This document shows, piece by piece, positions 1 to 12,700 of a DNA stretch of 64,000 nt. The notes below the pieces were generated by a model, which worked only from the letters and a program-made list of their open reading frames with translations, made no database searches and had not been told where the DNA came from. The position numbers and the translations under genes were made by a program. This stretch comes from Paramacrobiotus metropolitanus (Eukaryota > Tardigrada > Eutardigrada > Parachela > Macrobiotidae). The stretch is taken from positions 2,294,001-2,358,000 of the forward strand of contig NW_026570222.1 in the NCBI RefSeq assembly GCF_019649055.1, in the 5' to 3' direction. The stretch's first letter is position 1; every line of letters starts with the position of its first letter.

Positions 1-325
1 ACTGCAGGCTAAACATAAGGCTGTGCTACACACATTTCCACTATAAATTAAACTTAGTGCACTACAGCTTAAACTACAGGACAAACACTAGGTTGTACTA
101 CAGGCTATAGTACAGGTTGTACTACAGTCAGTACATCGTATACTTTTTGTTTGCTTATGAAACTGGTTTGTTGATTTGCTTAATGAAATGCATCTTACTT
201 TTGAATATACTTACAGGCGCAAAGCACAAATCACCCTTATATTATCGTTTTTTGTAAAAACTCAAAACAAAGCCGTTTTATAAATAAACTAAACACTACA
301 GGTTGTACGCTACAGGTTTGTACAA

Positions 326-948
326 TACGAGGAGAGGCTACCTTGGCCCGATCAAAGGCATTTGCGCGACCATAAACCGATCACTGTGCCCGTGTATGTT
401 CACGCTGAGCCACGTGGACGTTTAACGAGGCTGGCCGCCCAGCGATGGCAGCGTACGGAGGTCAGCAGCACGCACATCTGTTGATCATTCAAAGTTTTAC
501 ACCCCGTGCTATTGCACTCTTTTTTAAACTTTCCAACCTGTACTTATTTTAAAATATTTAGAATACAGAAATTTGTTATGCGCTTTTCCACTGTAAACCA
601 AGAAAGTTTTGGGCGGCGAAATTTCTCGTAGAAATAGCCCAGGACTTCAGTCAACAGTTTCGAAAAAGACGTTGTATTTACGAAAAACTGACACGTGGTT
701 CTCGATTTTAGAAATGTAAAAATACCTGCATGTCTCCTTTTCTCATATCTTGACTTATCTACTGACAAGTTTCAAAAGAGACACCGGAGAGAGGGTGTAC
801 GAACTGGATAATTACTTAATGGCTGGTTAAACTGTTTTCGTGCTGCTGCATACAGGCTGCCGTCGCTGGGTGGCAAGCCGTGTTGCACACACATGGAAGC
901 AGTGATCGGTTTATGGTCGTGCTTATGCCTTTGACTCCTCCTCGTATG
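326..948. mobile_element. MITE-like inverted-repeat element, nested
   Basis: The terminal inverted repeats are clear. The left end (about 326-396) carries TACGAGGAG, then CAAAGGCAT, then CGACCATAAACCGATCACTG. The reverse complement of 893-948 reads in the same order with small gaps. The pairing continues inward: CGCCCAGCGATGGCAGCGTA near 437-456 pairs imperfectly with about 850-873. The unit is about 620 bp. Reading frames inside it are short and match nothing recognisable. The form fits a non-autonomous DNA transposon. No convincing target-site duplication was seen. Confidence 0.65.
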
Positions 949-1071
949 GGTTTTATGAATTTGTTATAGTATTTACTTTTGCTTACTGCGTATTAAATAT
1001 CTATTTCGGGCTAAAGGATTTTTATTTTTACGCTTCAAATTATTTTTATTGTGGTTAAAAAATTGGAAATG

Positions 1072-1620
1072 GCTATAGGCACCCCTTTTCACCCCCGTTA
1101 TCTATAGCCACCCCCTTTCGCACCCCCGCAGACTACAGGCACCCTTTTTTGATTAATCAATCTCACCCCGTTGCGTGCGAAAGCTATTGGCACCCCTATA
1201 TTGTCCGTTGATGCTATTTTAAGTTTGAATTTCTTGACCTTAGAATGCAGAAAGTCGTCGCACTACCGGCTCCATAATTTTTTCTCTTGTAATAAAAACT
1301 GCTCTGTAAAGCAGTGTCAAACTATCAAAGAGATAGGCCCATTGTCGGATGGAGTGCCTAGTGCCTACTGTCTAGTACGCTTTTTTATGTGATGCCTGAA
1401 CAAGTCTTATCAGATCGTCCAAAAAATCTTTGTCAACCAAAACAACTCTCAAAAAATCTTAGTCAGTGTGCTCTGGAAATAAAATACAAAAAAAGGGTTC
1501 ATATAGTCCGCGAAAAAAACGGGGTGCAAGAATTATCTAATAGAAAAAGGTGTGCCTATAGTAAAACAGGGTGCAAAAGGGAGTACCTGTAGTAAACGGG
1601 GGTGAAAGGGGTGCCTATAG
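1072..1620. mobile_element. Small inverted-repeat element with CACCCC-rich ends
   Basis: The left end reads CTATAGGCACCCC then TTTTCACCCCCGTT. The right end (about 1595-1620) is its reverse complement with a one-base length difference, giving termini of roughly 26 bp. Further copies of the CTATAG/CACCC motif lie just inside both ends (1101-1195 and 1547-1580), so the subterminal regions are themselves repetitive. The element is flanked by a diverged direct repeat starting AAGGATTTTTATTTT (about 1012-1058 and 1689-1733). Short open frames inside (1171-1592) look incidental. Confidence 0.6.
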
Positions 1621-2036
1621 TCTCACCCTTACATTAAATTCATTAAAACCTTTAAAACCATACCAGATATCTTTCCTTGTTCCCCTCTCAAGGATTTTTA
1701 TTTTAACGTTTATAATCATTTCTAATATGATTAAATATAACTAAATTAATAATATTCAGGTATCAGTATGCTTAGCTGATATTTTATGCATTATGATCAT
1801 AGACCGGGCTTGCTTGCTCGTTTGCTTAATGTACTGCTTGTAATACAACCTGTAGTACAGCCCGTAGTATAACCTGGCGTATGGCCTGTAGTTTAACGTC
1901 ACTTTAACCTGTAGTGCGCTAAGTTGAGTTAGTAGTAATGCCTGTGGTACAGCTTAGTGTTCAGCTTGCACTACTACATGGCGTATAGCCTGCAAGACAC
2001 CTCAGTGTACGGCCTGTAGTAAAGACTTTGTTTTTT

Positions 2037-4479
2037 ATGACTGGAATACATATGCTGCTTTCGTCGTCGTATAGAATGCTGCCAGTATTTTCTTGCGCTA
2101 ATAAAATTTTTCAAGATATACTGAACGAAGTTTTTATTAGTTTCTCAGCAAATAATAAAAAATCAGATATTCTTTAACTTCCTATTACTTGTGTGTATGT
2201 ATATCATTACCAATGTATATCACTAAAAAAAGATTCATAACTTTTTTCAGTTAATACACATATTGCTTCTCCTTGCTTTTCAGCATGTCAGTTAATGGGA
2301 AATGGAAACAGTTGTGGTTGCTATTTTATCTCTGTTAAAAAAATGCCCGGTCCTTTGTATCCAGAAAAATTGTATTATTTCGATTTCGTTTTAGTTGAAT
2401 GTCACAAGTAATAAACGCTAGAATTAAACCTACTCTAGCAATTAATAATCTGGATTCTGGAGTACTGACCAGCTGTGCGCAATTCGGATTGGTTGGGTAG
2501 TAGTGATCAGTATTGGGTAGTCGTTTTATAGGGCGGTTTTCCTTATACCATAGAGTCTACGGTGCACTGGGTGCCCAAAATTTTTGTGTAATATCAGGGC
2601 AAGTCTCAATACATTGAGATCTGCCAGGTAGTGAGATCTGCCTTGGTAATACTCGTATGTACGTGCAGATCAGACTGCAAAAAATCTGTTTAACCATAAG
2701 TAAGGGTGAATTTCGTTGAAAAAGTAAGGTTAGCTTCGTGTTTTCGCTCAGTTTCGTCAACTCATCCTTGTTTATGCATTTCTATTCGCGTACGTGACTG
2801 AAGTCTATAATTCTTTACATATTGCATATTCTGCGCTCGTCAGATTGTTTTGCGGAAAGCCAATGCGGATTAGTACAGGCTGTACAAGCGGCACTGACCT
2901 TTCTTGTTTCAGACCTTTTACAGCATCGTTTCTGTTGGATATTTCGTTCATGCTACTACTGAACGCTGCAGTCTGTTTGGTTTATTTTATTAAAGAAAAC
3001 TTAATGACATCGTTATAATTTAAATATAGCAGCTTTGTTAGGGTCATCCAGAAGGACCAGAACAGCCGCGCATGTCACCGTAAAAGTTGCCTTGTATGTG
3101 AGTCGTATTTTTAAACACATTCTCATGCAGCCAGGAAAAAAATCAATGAAAATGATCTCCGACATAACGACTTCGGAGATTTCTGCAGTAATACAATAAG
3201 ACAGTAGGGAGTTTAATTTAAAAGCAGACGGTTGGGCTGTGGCGCCATGCGTTGCATGTAATATAATAGAATTCGCAGGGACTGACTAAGCAAACCACTT
3301 CCGCTCGACATGTGTTTGGGATCGTGTTACTTTCCACACAGCGGGAAGAATAAAAGCCATGGGATCAACAGTGATTATTACGGTCTTACACTGCCGAGCA
3401 GGTTGCCAACAATGTCGCCTGTGGATGCCGTATGCGACGTCCATTCACCATCGATATATTGTAACCGCTTTAACGAGTTTCCAACTGCGTACTGAAATCT
3501 CCGTCGCCATAAGTAACTTTCGACTCATGCATGTGGTCGTGCTGGGTTTTAGCAGTTTTAATGATGTCCTAGAAATAAGAAGCGACAGGATGGAAAGTTA
3601 GAGACTGTCGTTTTGATAATCGAAATTTAAAGCAGCGTAACCGAATGCAAATGTATGGCGCTTTAGAATATCTATATGTTATATGTTAACAAATATTGCA
3701 GATCGCCGTTTCCTGATTCATATGTATTGTAGGGTACTAACATCGCAGGTGTATTGCATATTATATTTACATGCTGCTCCGTATAGGTATGCATATGCTC
3801 CTGCTCCGTACAGGTATGCATAATTATGTAAGCTGCAGTAATTATTACAACTGCGGAAACGCGCAGATCGCTACTTTGTCGGCTGATCCGAAAAGGCTGC
3901 ATTGTAAAAGAATCTTGCGAAAATACCTACTCTAGCAGACGTTTAGCACATCTAAAGCTAAAATATAATTACCACTGCCGAAATCAAATTAAAAGACTGC
4001 ATAAGAAGAATGCTGATAGTAAGTAAACGAAAAATTGTGGATGTGGAGTGAGTATACAAGTACGGTGTATGAAATATTTTACAACCTTCATGCACGACGG
4101 TACAGTACATACTACAACTACATACAGTACATGTTGCATGTGAACGGCAGGTTAAAAAATTCCAGGTTTACTGACGAAAACTCGTACACGTTAAACCTGA
4201 CATGAAACTATAATGACCACAACCACCATGTTACATCGTAATCAGCCTATGTCAGGAAGAAAAAGCATTGCAAAACTCCCACCCGTAGGTAAAAATAATT
4301 ATTACCGCGCATGACAAGCAAATCGTATTGCGAGACATCACACGTTGCACAGTAATATTTTTATCCTTACTAAATTCACAAACGCCGCATATATGTACTA
4401 TAAAATATATGTAGATCCATCTAAACGAAATAATCAAGCTGTGCCGTTATGAAACGACCTTCCAATAGATTCATTATAA
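2037..4479. other. Gene-free stretch
   Basis: Only short frames without recognisable domains or convincing splice signals are present. There is a two-copy tandem repeat at about 3774-3822, in which TGCTCCGTAYAGGTATGCATA recurs with a 27-bp period. The right end holds the 3' flank of the neighbouring minus-strand receptor gene. Confidence 0.5.
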
Positions 4480-7400
4480 TTAAGTGTTATTATACACTGG
4501 AAGCGGACTAAGGCTATTGTTCTTCGAAATGGTGATATTGAGATTATTATGGAAACTAGCATTTTCCGAACGACGCCGGTTTTCCAAAGCGTATCCGCTG
4601 ACGTCCGGCATGGATGTGTGCATGGTGTGACTGGGTCTCCGGAACCAATCCTTTTCTTCGTTATCGGCGGATTTCCCGGGTATACAACGTCCACACGCGT
4701 AACACATAATCCGATTGAAGTATCTCCGGAACACTTTCGATAAGAAGTATAGGGTGACGGGATTTATGCAGGAATTGACATAAGCCAGACAGTGGCTGAT
4801 CAGTTTGAAAATATGCCAGCCCAAGTTGTAATGGTCCATGCTATAGTAAAAAAGAAACAATCTATGATGTTATAATTATATTGTACATCTTGACTTGATA
4901 AAGCAAGAATTATTAGGTTAAAGTAAGGGAAGTGGCTGTCCAGTACTGCTTCTACATCTTGTACACCTATTATATAACTAATGTACTGTATATGTATAAT
5001 AATGTATGTTATATAGATATATATAATGATACGCTTCTCATTGGCATACATAAACGCTTCTACTAAGCGCGCCCAAAATTTTCTTTAACTTTTCATCTGG
5101 CAACTGATATTAAAAATACCCTTTTTTTCCCCATTAAAAGTGCCTAATCTGTAATTAGTCTTTGAACTGTATACAGTAGGTGCACTAGTTACCTATTTGG
5201 GTCTCCATAAAACCAAATGAGAAATATATGCTTCGGCAGAAAGCACAACACAAACAGCAGCACCATGACTAGAAACAATTTTGCTAGTGATTTTCTCGTT
5301 TTCATTTGCTTTTGAAGGTTTTGTTGGTTTCCAGGTGCAGACGATGGAAGAAAATCCGCCGATGACAGCAACTGTAAAATACCGCAAAGGTCACTTTGTT
5401 TTTGCCAATTTTGATTTGTAAAGTTGCACTGTCTAACCTGCCGGGCCATCAACCCGTACGCCACGGTAATCAAAGAAACCGGAATGACGAAGTAAACAAA
5501 AAATTTACACAACACCAGTGTAATGTGGTATTCAATGCCCAACTGGTTAGGATACGGTGAGCATGCATGGTAATTAAGACCATCCGCCATCATTATCTCT
5601 TCCAGTGTTGTATTAATGGCATCGGGCAGCGAGCACAAGATCGACACGATCCAGATTGCGACGATTTTAATTTTGATTGCCGGGGCGCATCCACGGGTCG
5701 AACGTTTGTTGTGCAGTTTAAAGGGAGTAACAATAGCTGTGTATCTAAAAGACGCAGACTCTGACATTTATACAGCTTTAATCCGTTAATATCGTAGTCA
5801 AGAGCATTGTCACATGTGCACGAGAAGATTATCCCACACGTTTTCGGTGGCTGATCGCTTATGAGATAAACGTTCCGCGTCAGGATGATCGATTTTAATT
5901 GTAAGAATCGGCAATTAATTCGGACAGGATTTGTTCTCACTGCATTAGCGTACGAAAGAATTTTTGCTTACCGGTCTATACTTAGTATTAGCAGTGTAAA
6001 AATGGATACGCCAATGGAAATGTCCTGGAGCATGGCGTTGAACTTGCACAATACCTAGGAAGGTCACATATACAGTGAAAACAAATTCGTGGTCAGGCGT
6101 CGAAAAGTGCTCTTTACTTTAAAGCGAAATTGTCTTACCAGTCCGAACGGCCATGTGGACGTAATGTAGATGGTCGAAGCAAAAGGCACGCTGATTAAAA
6201 CAACCAACAGATCCGCAAAACTCATAGTCTGTAGCAAAACAAACAGATGATAGGAATTTCAGTAAGCAATATCTACTCAGTAAATTTCTGTAAACAGTAT
6301 CTATCTATTCTTTTATAGATTTCGAAATTGTATTCAGCCATTAACAATATGGAAAATTGTAACGAGGTTAAGTCATTGAAATTGTATCAAACCCTAATAA
6401 TTTATAACGTATGCTACAAATTTTTTCCGATGATGCGGCAAGGCTGCCCGCCACTATGTGCCTTTTCCGAATTGATTTGAAAGAGATTCCGCGTAGCGTC
6501 AAATAAAAGCATTTTATGGACGTAGAAGTTCTGTCTATAAGATAATCTTTTCATGATCCGTTGATGTTAATGGAGTTGACATTATTTTTTAAACAAACTG
6601 ATCTTCAGAGCAGGTTTAATCTTTTAATGCAATAAAGTCCATTAGTGTCTCCCATGTTTCAAGCATTAATGCAAGTCCACTGGAAGATTAAGTTTAGGTA
6701 CTTGTATTTACTGCTTCTGTTGCTCCTTTAATTTACGAAAGTAAGCTTTGCATCTCGCTTGTTGAATACTGAAGCTGAATATAGTATGAAATACTTGACT
6801 AGTATTTCCATAAAGTGCATCCAACGGAAGTACGTACCTATAAATTGTAGGTGCGACAACACCGTTATATTGTTCTATTACGTACGTTGCTGGACGTTAC
6901 TGTGGCAGATTACTTACTAACCGCCAAATAGATGTTTTGAGGACTTTGCATGCTGAGATTTCGGAGAACGGTATAAATAAGCATCAGATTGCCGCAACTT
7001 CCAATCACAAAAATTGCTGAAATCAAAACATGCTTGTCAGTTGACTTATGCGCAAATACAACCAACTGCAAATAAGTGTTAGTCATCGGTTAACGAAATA
7101 ATCTGTTTTTTTGCGATTTCAATAAATTATGAAAAACTTGGTGTATGGACGCGATGCCGCTAATGAGATGTACACCTTTTGCAAACGTTAACATACTTAC
7201 CAGAATTACTGAAAATCACTAACCGGGGTCTGCAGCAGGTGAAGTTTTTATGTCTAAGCATCTTCGAAGTCGAAACCATTCGTTTACTCGTTCCCGTAAT
7301 ATATAAATGTACATGCTGTTTCACAAAACCTTAGCGTCTTTAACGCTGCTTGATAGGCGTAACTCAAAGTTTTGTAAATTCAATAACCAATAACAAAATA

Positions 7401-9773
7401 TCAGTGATTATGCAGTGCCAATAAGAATAAAGGCACTCTAATTAGTATTTAACCGGTGAAATAGCTTATTTCATACGACGCCATAGGGATTAAGTAAAAT
7501 ACGATAACCTTCGAAAAAAATGTGGAAGTCAAAGTTTGATAACCTTCTGATGGCTCCCAGAACAGTTAGTATACTGATTTACTAATTAAATCAATAAGAA
7601 TGTAAACCGGATATAACCTTTCCCAGATGTGTGCAAGCGTTTTCAGTTAAGTGCGGTACTGCAAGATTTTCATTAGCTCGTTGGCCATAACCATATACAA
7701 AACCATCGCTCAACAATACAAATAAGCAATAAATAAAACATTTGTCCCATTTGGAATGACCATAATCTGTAACTGACTGAGGTATGCGTTAAAACATAAG
7801 AGTATAGAAATTCTACAAGGAGTGTATATGTACGCATATATATACCTAATAAACACTTAAAATCCTTTTTAAATGGCATTCTTCCTGCTTTTCTGGTGTA
7901 TTGGTAAATCACACACTTAATTACGGTTTTATGGACAAACTTGCAGGCTATGGATAGCCACGTGTCGTCCTTAGCAGTTCTTCAAACGATAAAGTTATTG
8001 TACTCGCTTGAAGCTTTGCACGACGCTCTATGCCGGTCATGTTAATGGTATTTCCTATTCCCAGGCGAAATTCCCGTAGAATAATTGACACTGCAGTGAT
8101 AACAATGAATAAGGGAAGATTTTCGGTAGGAAAGCAAACATTAATGTAACAGTTACCCTTAAAAATTGCAATGTGATCTCATTTTTAATTACTTTTGTAA
8201 TAATGCGGGATTCTGAGAACGGTAACGAGCACTGGAAACAGTAGTACATTTTTATCATCAAATTTCACATCCCAAGAAAGACACCTTGACACAACGTAAC
8301 CTGACATCGACAGACACAATTTCCGGTACCATTTCAGGCTTGCGCTGAGAATTATCTAGACATCGAATGTAATAAGCCTGACAAGGGAAAACCGAGAACA
8401 AAAATCAAAGGCGCACATCCTATGGAGACTTGCTGGTATATGTACAAGTACCTATATGGTAGGTTATGGTTCACGTTCTTGACGGAATCACACCAGTATA
8501 TTATGGAATACATAGCGCGAAGAATTAACAATTGTAAGGGATGGCGCGGTGTGGTGCAGACCGTACAGTGTGCAGTTCATAGCCATGCGTGATTGCGTGG
8601 ACCTTTAAGCTATGTAACTCGTACTTGTACCAGCTGTTATTTATTGTGCTTAGATATTTATCACTCGATTAGTTACCAGTTAATAGCATATTCTAATAAG
8701 TAATGAAATTAATAAATGGCTTAACCTATCTGACTACATTGTAAGGTAAACGGAAAATGAAAATCACATACACGTATAGCACCGGAAGTGCGTTTTCTGC
8801 CATGAATAGATATTGCAAAGAGTACGGTTCATATACGTAATTATATATTTGAGTGTTACGGTTTACATGAACAACCCGACTTAGACAACTTGATCGATGG
8901 ATGTGAGACATGAATATATCTTCTCAACAGCTTATTTTTTACGCATCAAATTCTGTTTTACTGTAATTCAAGTGGATCCTGGGATATCTGTTTTCACGCT
9001 GTGATTTATTGACTACAAAATATAGTAATGGCATACCTGTCTTTCTTTAAGTTAAGTATTGTCATAAATTACTACATGACATGCCGTCTATCAGAAGAAA
9101 AATTATCCCAGAATAATATCATCAAAAAACGTTTCATCCGCAAACAACAAAACCAAAAATGTAGAAACATTTATTACTGTACCGAGCCGCTTGTGTTGTG
9201 TTCTTACTAATCCTGTTTGCGCCTCGAGATTCATGCACAATCGCACAAAGCTTTTTCAATCGGGCAGCTGCAGCTACAACAAGCTGGATTGCATGCGACT
9301 GCCATTAAGAAAAAAGCATGCAGAAACATTACCGATTATGCACGTTTGTGCCCACAGCTATACAATTCTGAGAGTTCAAATTGTTTCTGATTGTGAAATT
9401 AATGAACGGCGTGGTCAACCATACAGTTCCGCGAAATAAAATATATTAAGTAGCAGGAAATAATCTACTAATCATGGACGTCACGAATTCGCTCATCCGT
9501 GTACTGAAGTAACGGAACTACGTACGTACTTAATTGTAAAGACGCGCGGATACGAGTTCGGAATTGCACGATTGTGCTCGTTTTGCGGCTTTTACTGAAT
9601 TAATAATTATCTTACGGTAATTCCAACTTACCGACAAAAACCGTCATGACGACATATGTGGTGATTTCTTTTCCATCAGGAACAACTTCCACCGAAACGT
9701 TATTGCTGCCTACATGCGGTAAATCGTCCATGTCTCCGGCTAACGCACCCGACGAGAAGTGACTATCGTTCAT
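4480..9773 (-). CDS. Rhodopsin-family neuropeptide GPCR, bombesin/CCHamide-receptor type
   Basis: Six exons keep phase throughout: 9632-9773, 6922-7016, 6139-6228, 5972-6054, 5193-5744 and 4480-4840, giving about 440 aa. Exon 1 encodes an extracellular N-terminus with an NVS glycosylation site. Exon 2 holds TM1 (GSCGNLMLIY), exon 3 TM2 (SFADLLVVLISVPF), and exon 4 TM3 with the ECL1 cysteine, ending in DRY (residues 136-138). Exon 5 covers TM4-TM6 (FVLCFLPKHIFLIWF) and exon 6 TM7 (NSCINPVTLY, 343-352), then a RRYFN helix-8 motif, palmitoylatable cysteines and a serine/asparagine-rich tail. The TAIV after DRY, the STIY in TM2 and the LYFLSKVFRRYFN ending are typical of bombesin/CCHamide receptors, which couple peptide binding to G proteins at the plasma membrane. 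The exact ligand cannot be told. The intron after exon 1 is 2.6 kb. Confidence 0.85.
7017..9631 (-). other. First intron of the GPCR gene (2.6 kb)
   Basis: This stretch separates the N-terminal exon from the TM1 exon. It is AT-rich and holds only short frames with no recognisable product. The donor (GTAAGT on the minus strand at 9631) and the acceptor (TTTCAG just above 7016) are good matches to consensus. Its length is typical of first introns with regulatory sequence, but no specific site can be named. Confidence 0.6.
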
Positions 9774-12700
9774 CTTCAATGTGCTGCTGGATTCACTCTC
9801 ACAATGTCAGAGTTATTCTGATGCGCATCTGTCCAGAATACCTAACGTATCAAATGGCTAAAAGCCGGAATATCACTTATTCGGTTTATGGAAAACCGGG
9901 AACGGCAGGACAGATTCCGAGCATATTATATAAACGTATGTCGCCGCACAATCGACTTCCTGACCCAGGGCGCCGTCAAAATAATTCTCTTTCAATCCGA
10001 TTGCGATCTGCTTTAAATCCGCATTACAACCTTATCACTGACATCATCCAGCCATCATCCCTGTCCCGCTCTGCCGAACTAATTCTTCCCGCTATGCTGG
10101 TGCGGTCGCTTTGTTAATAGTACATTAACGTTAACGGCAATTAAGCCGATTTTCGATAATTGCGGACTGAGTGAGTAGCACCAGGTATAATCCCAATCAG
10201 ATGACGATACTTCGCTGCGCTTACGCGTTTCTCTGCACCGCTAGGAAGAACACGGCCACAGGAAAAGCATTCGCAAGAAGCTTTCACTCTTGTGTCGAAA
10301 ATGATAAACTGGCTAACAGACTGTTGCACAACGCCGGTGCAGCGAATACTCCAAGCGTAACAGTTTAGCTGGGCATTTCCGCTGCAGTACTCGTAGTGCC
10401 CAATCCGTGAGAGTATTCAAACAAATTAAAAAGTTAAAACGTAAGAGACGCAGCTCATTACACCTAAGGAGAAACGGGGTGCGTTCAAGTTCGGCCAGGA
10501 TACAAGGATGAAAATGGCTAAACGCGGGAAGCATGACGTCAAGGCAGTCCCATTCAGTAATGCGATATCGGTATATGCTTTACGCGGAGGGAAATGCAAG
10601 GGCAACGTGTGTATGTACAATACAGTACCGCATTGCCGATTTCATGATTGCCAGCGCCAAGGAGCAGACGAATAAGGATCACGCATAACACTACGACCGG
10701 AAATCGACAAGAAAGGCCCGGATGACTCGATTTTCAGCGGCTCCTTTTCTGACCCGACGTTGCCTTATTCAGGAAGAGAGCTGTCAACAAGCCATTATAA
10801 CGGAAACACATGCTTTAAAATCATTGTTACGACTGGCCCCAATGAGGCTGCAGCGTCGTGCAGTACGTGGGGCTGAATTGGACACAATAATATAGTATCT
10901 GCACTGTACTATCCTTAAATGGCTGCGCACCACTGTCCTCATCAGTATTCCTCCTTGCATGTAAATGTTGACCTTAACTTCCAACAAGAATTCCGGTCCA
11001 CTTAAGTTCATAGTGTTAATCACTTACTGCGATGGCCAACTCCCGTCCTTTGGCACCCATCCATTAATCAGAGGTTTGAAAAAGGCATCACGGTCAGAGA
11101 TGATGACATGCAATATACACGTAAATACTGACAGTGACCCCATTTTCAAATTTTCATGTGGCAAGCAGTGCTCCAAAAACTGGTAAAATCGGATTTATTA
11201 CGCAAAATTATAAATGTTCGGATTAACTCGCAAATCAAAACCAGTTGGGCGCGAAAACTACTCCAAAGTGTAATAAATGAACCTTGAGGCACTGTACAAG
11301 AGAACAAAATACGTACAAGGCTACTGCTTGCGAGGAAAGACCCTAACATTTTTATTTTTCATTTGAAAAGTCACCTGTAAGTGCATCATGCAATAAATAA
11401 GTGTGATCTTTCTAAAATAGGGGCGTGTTGCAGTAAACTCTGCAACCAGCAGGCAAGTCAAAGTTCGAATAATAGTGGCAAATTCCAGAAAAAATTAACC
11501 TGTGTTACATGTGTGTGTGTGTTAAAGCTAGAGAAGGTCACGTTCGGGTTCTGTTAAAATTACGACGGTGGCGCACTACTGCACAAAGGTTACAGTATTT
11601 CTGAACCAACCGCCCGGGCTCCGCGCAACGAGCCCGTTATACTTGGTCAGAGAACTTAAGAATCCTGGTTTGGATCCATAAATAGCCAGAATAATTTCGA
11701 ACAATAACATTTTAAAACAAAATGGAATATTGCGCGTCGCAGGAGCAAATTTTAAGCAGCAGCTGGTGTTTGTGTCCATACTTCTTCCCGCTTCAACGCC
11801 ACTAACTGGCTTCGTACATTGGAAAATTAAATACCGGATACCTGTATTACTGATTTAGCGATAAATTTACAAAGGTTGCTTCGATGTATTTATATCTAAC
11901 CAGCACGCTTAATAAAAAAGCACGAATCACTGAAAACTGTAATGTGTTACCATTAATGTGGCTGCATTTTTAGTGTTCCTGCAAGCCATACACCGCAAGA
12001 TATGGTAGCTGATAACAAACTTGCGAGGGTGGATCGCCGATTCGCGCGTATCGGTGTAACTAGACAGATAGCACCGAAGATGCATTAGGTTTCCAGCGCT
12101 TCACTTCTATGGCTACATCCACGCGACCAGTTAATACAGAAAAACACGAAGTGGCGTTTTCTTGTCTGCTTCGCAGTCAGCGAAAACATTCCGTCGCGGA
12201 CTCGCTGTGCAAATTACGTATTATTCGTGTACTACTTTGTATAAATTTGTAATTAACGGTATAGTTAGGGACCATACACAAACTACGTACAGAACGAATT
12301 TTCGGGAACGTAGTTTATAGATAGTCCCTTACAGTATCTTCCTTTGTGTAACTTGATGCTTGTGCTAACCCCCCCCCCCTAAAATGTGCGAATCAGAATC
12401 GTGTAACATTTTGGTTACAGACTTTTCCATAGACCTGACGAAAACAAGCCGTAAACTAAATAGTGTACAAAGACTAGTCTTTGTAATTATTCTAGTTTAA
12501 CCGACTGCCAACTGGTGTCAGTCCGCTCCGGAATATTACTAGTTTTATTTCATGTTCGAGAACCGCGAGACACGTATTTACGGAATTGAAAAACCGCTTT
12601 TCGGTGATATTCTGCATGATCCGATAGGATATGGCTGATTGTGAACAAGACATTGAAGTAATGTTGCACGGGCAAATTTTACCAGGTTTTCGTGCAGCAG

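Larger units (their letters stand above)
1..2036. mobile_element. Outer foldback-like inverted-repeat element (left end cut by window)
   Basis: The left arm (1-145) and right arm (about 1835-2036) are inverted copies built from a degenerate short motif, ACTACAGGYTGTA on the left and its complement on the right. The arms also align outside the motif: the left arm has CTTAGTGCACTACAG near 54-68, and the reversed right arm has CTTAGCGCACTACAG. Both then run through a stretch ending CAGTACAT. The right arm continues beyond what is paired, so the left end probably lies before base 1. Two further inverted-repeat units sit inside (326-948 and 1072-1620). No transposase reading frame is recognisable, so this would be a non-autonomous element or a nest of them. 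Confidence 0.6.

Noticed and set aside
9779-10117. 112-codon plus-strand frame next to the GPCR start
   Set aside because: It lies opposite the 5' flank of the GPCR and has no recognisable domain, no coding bias and no splice partners.
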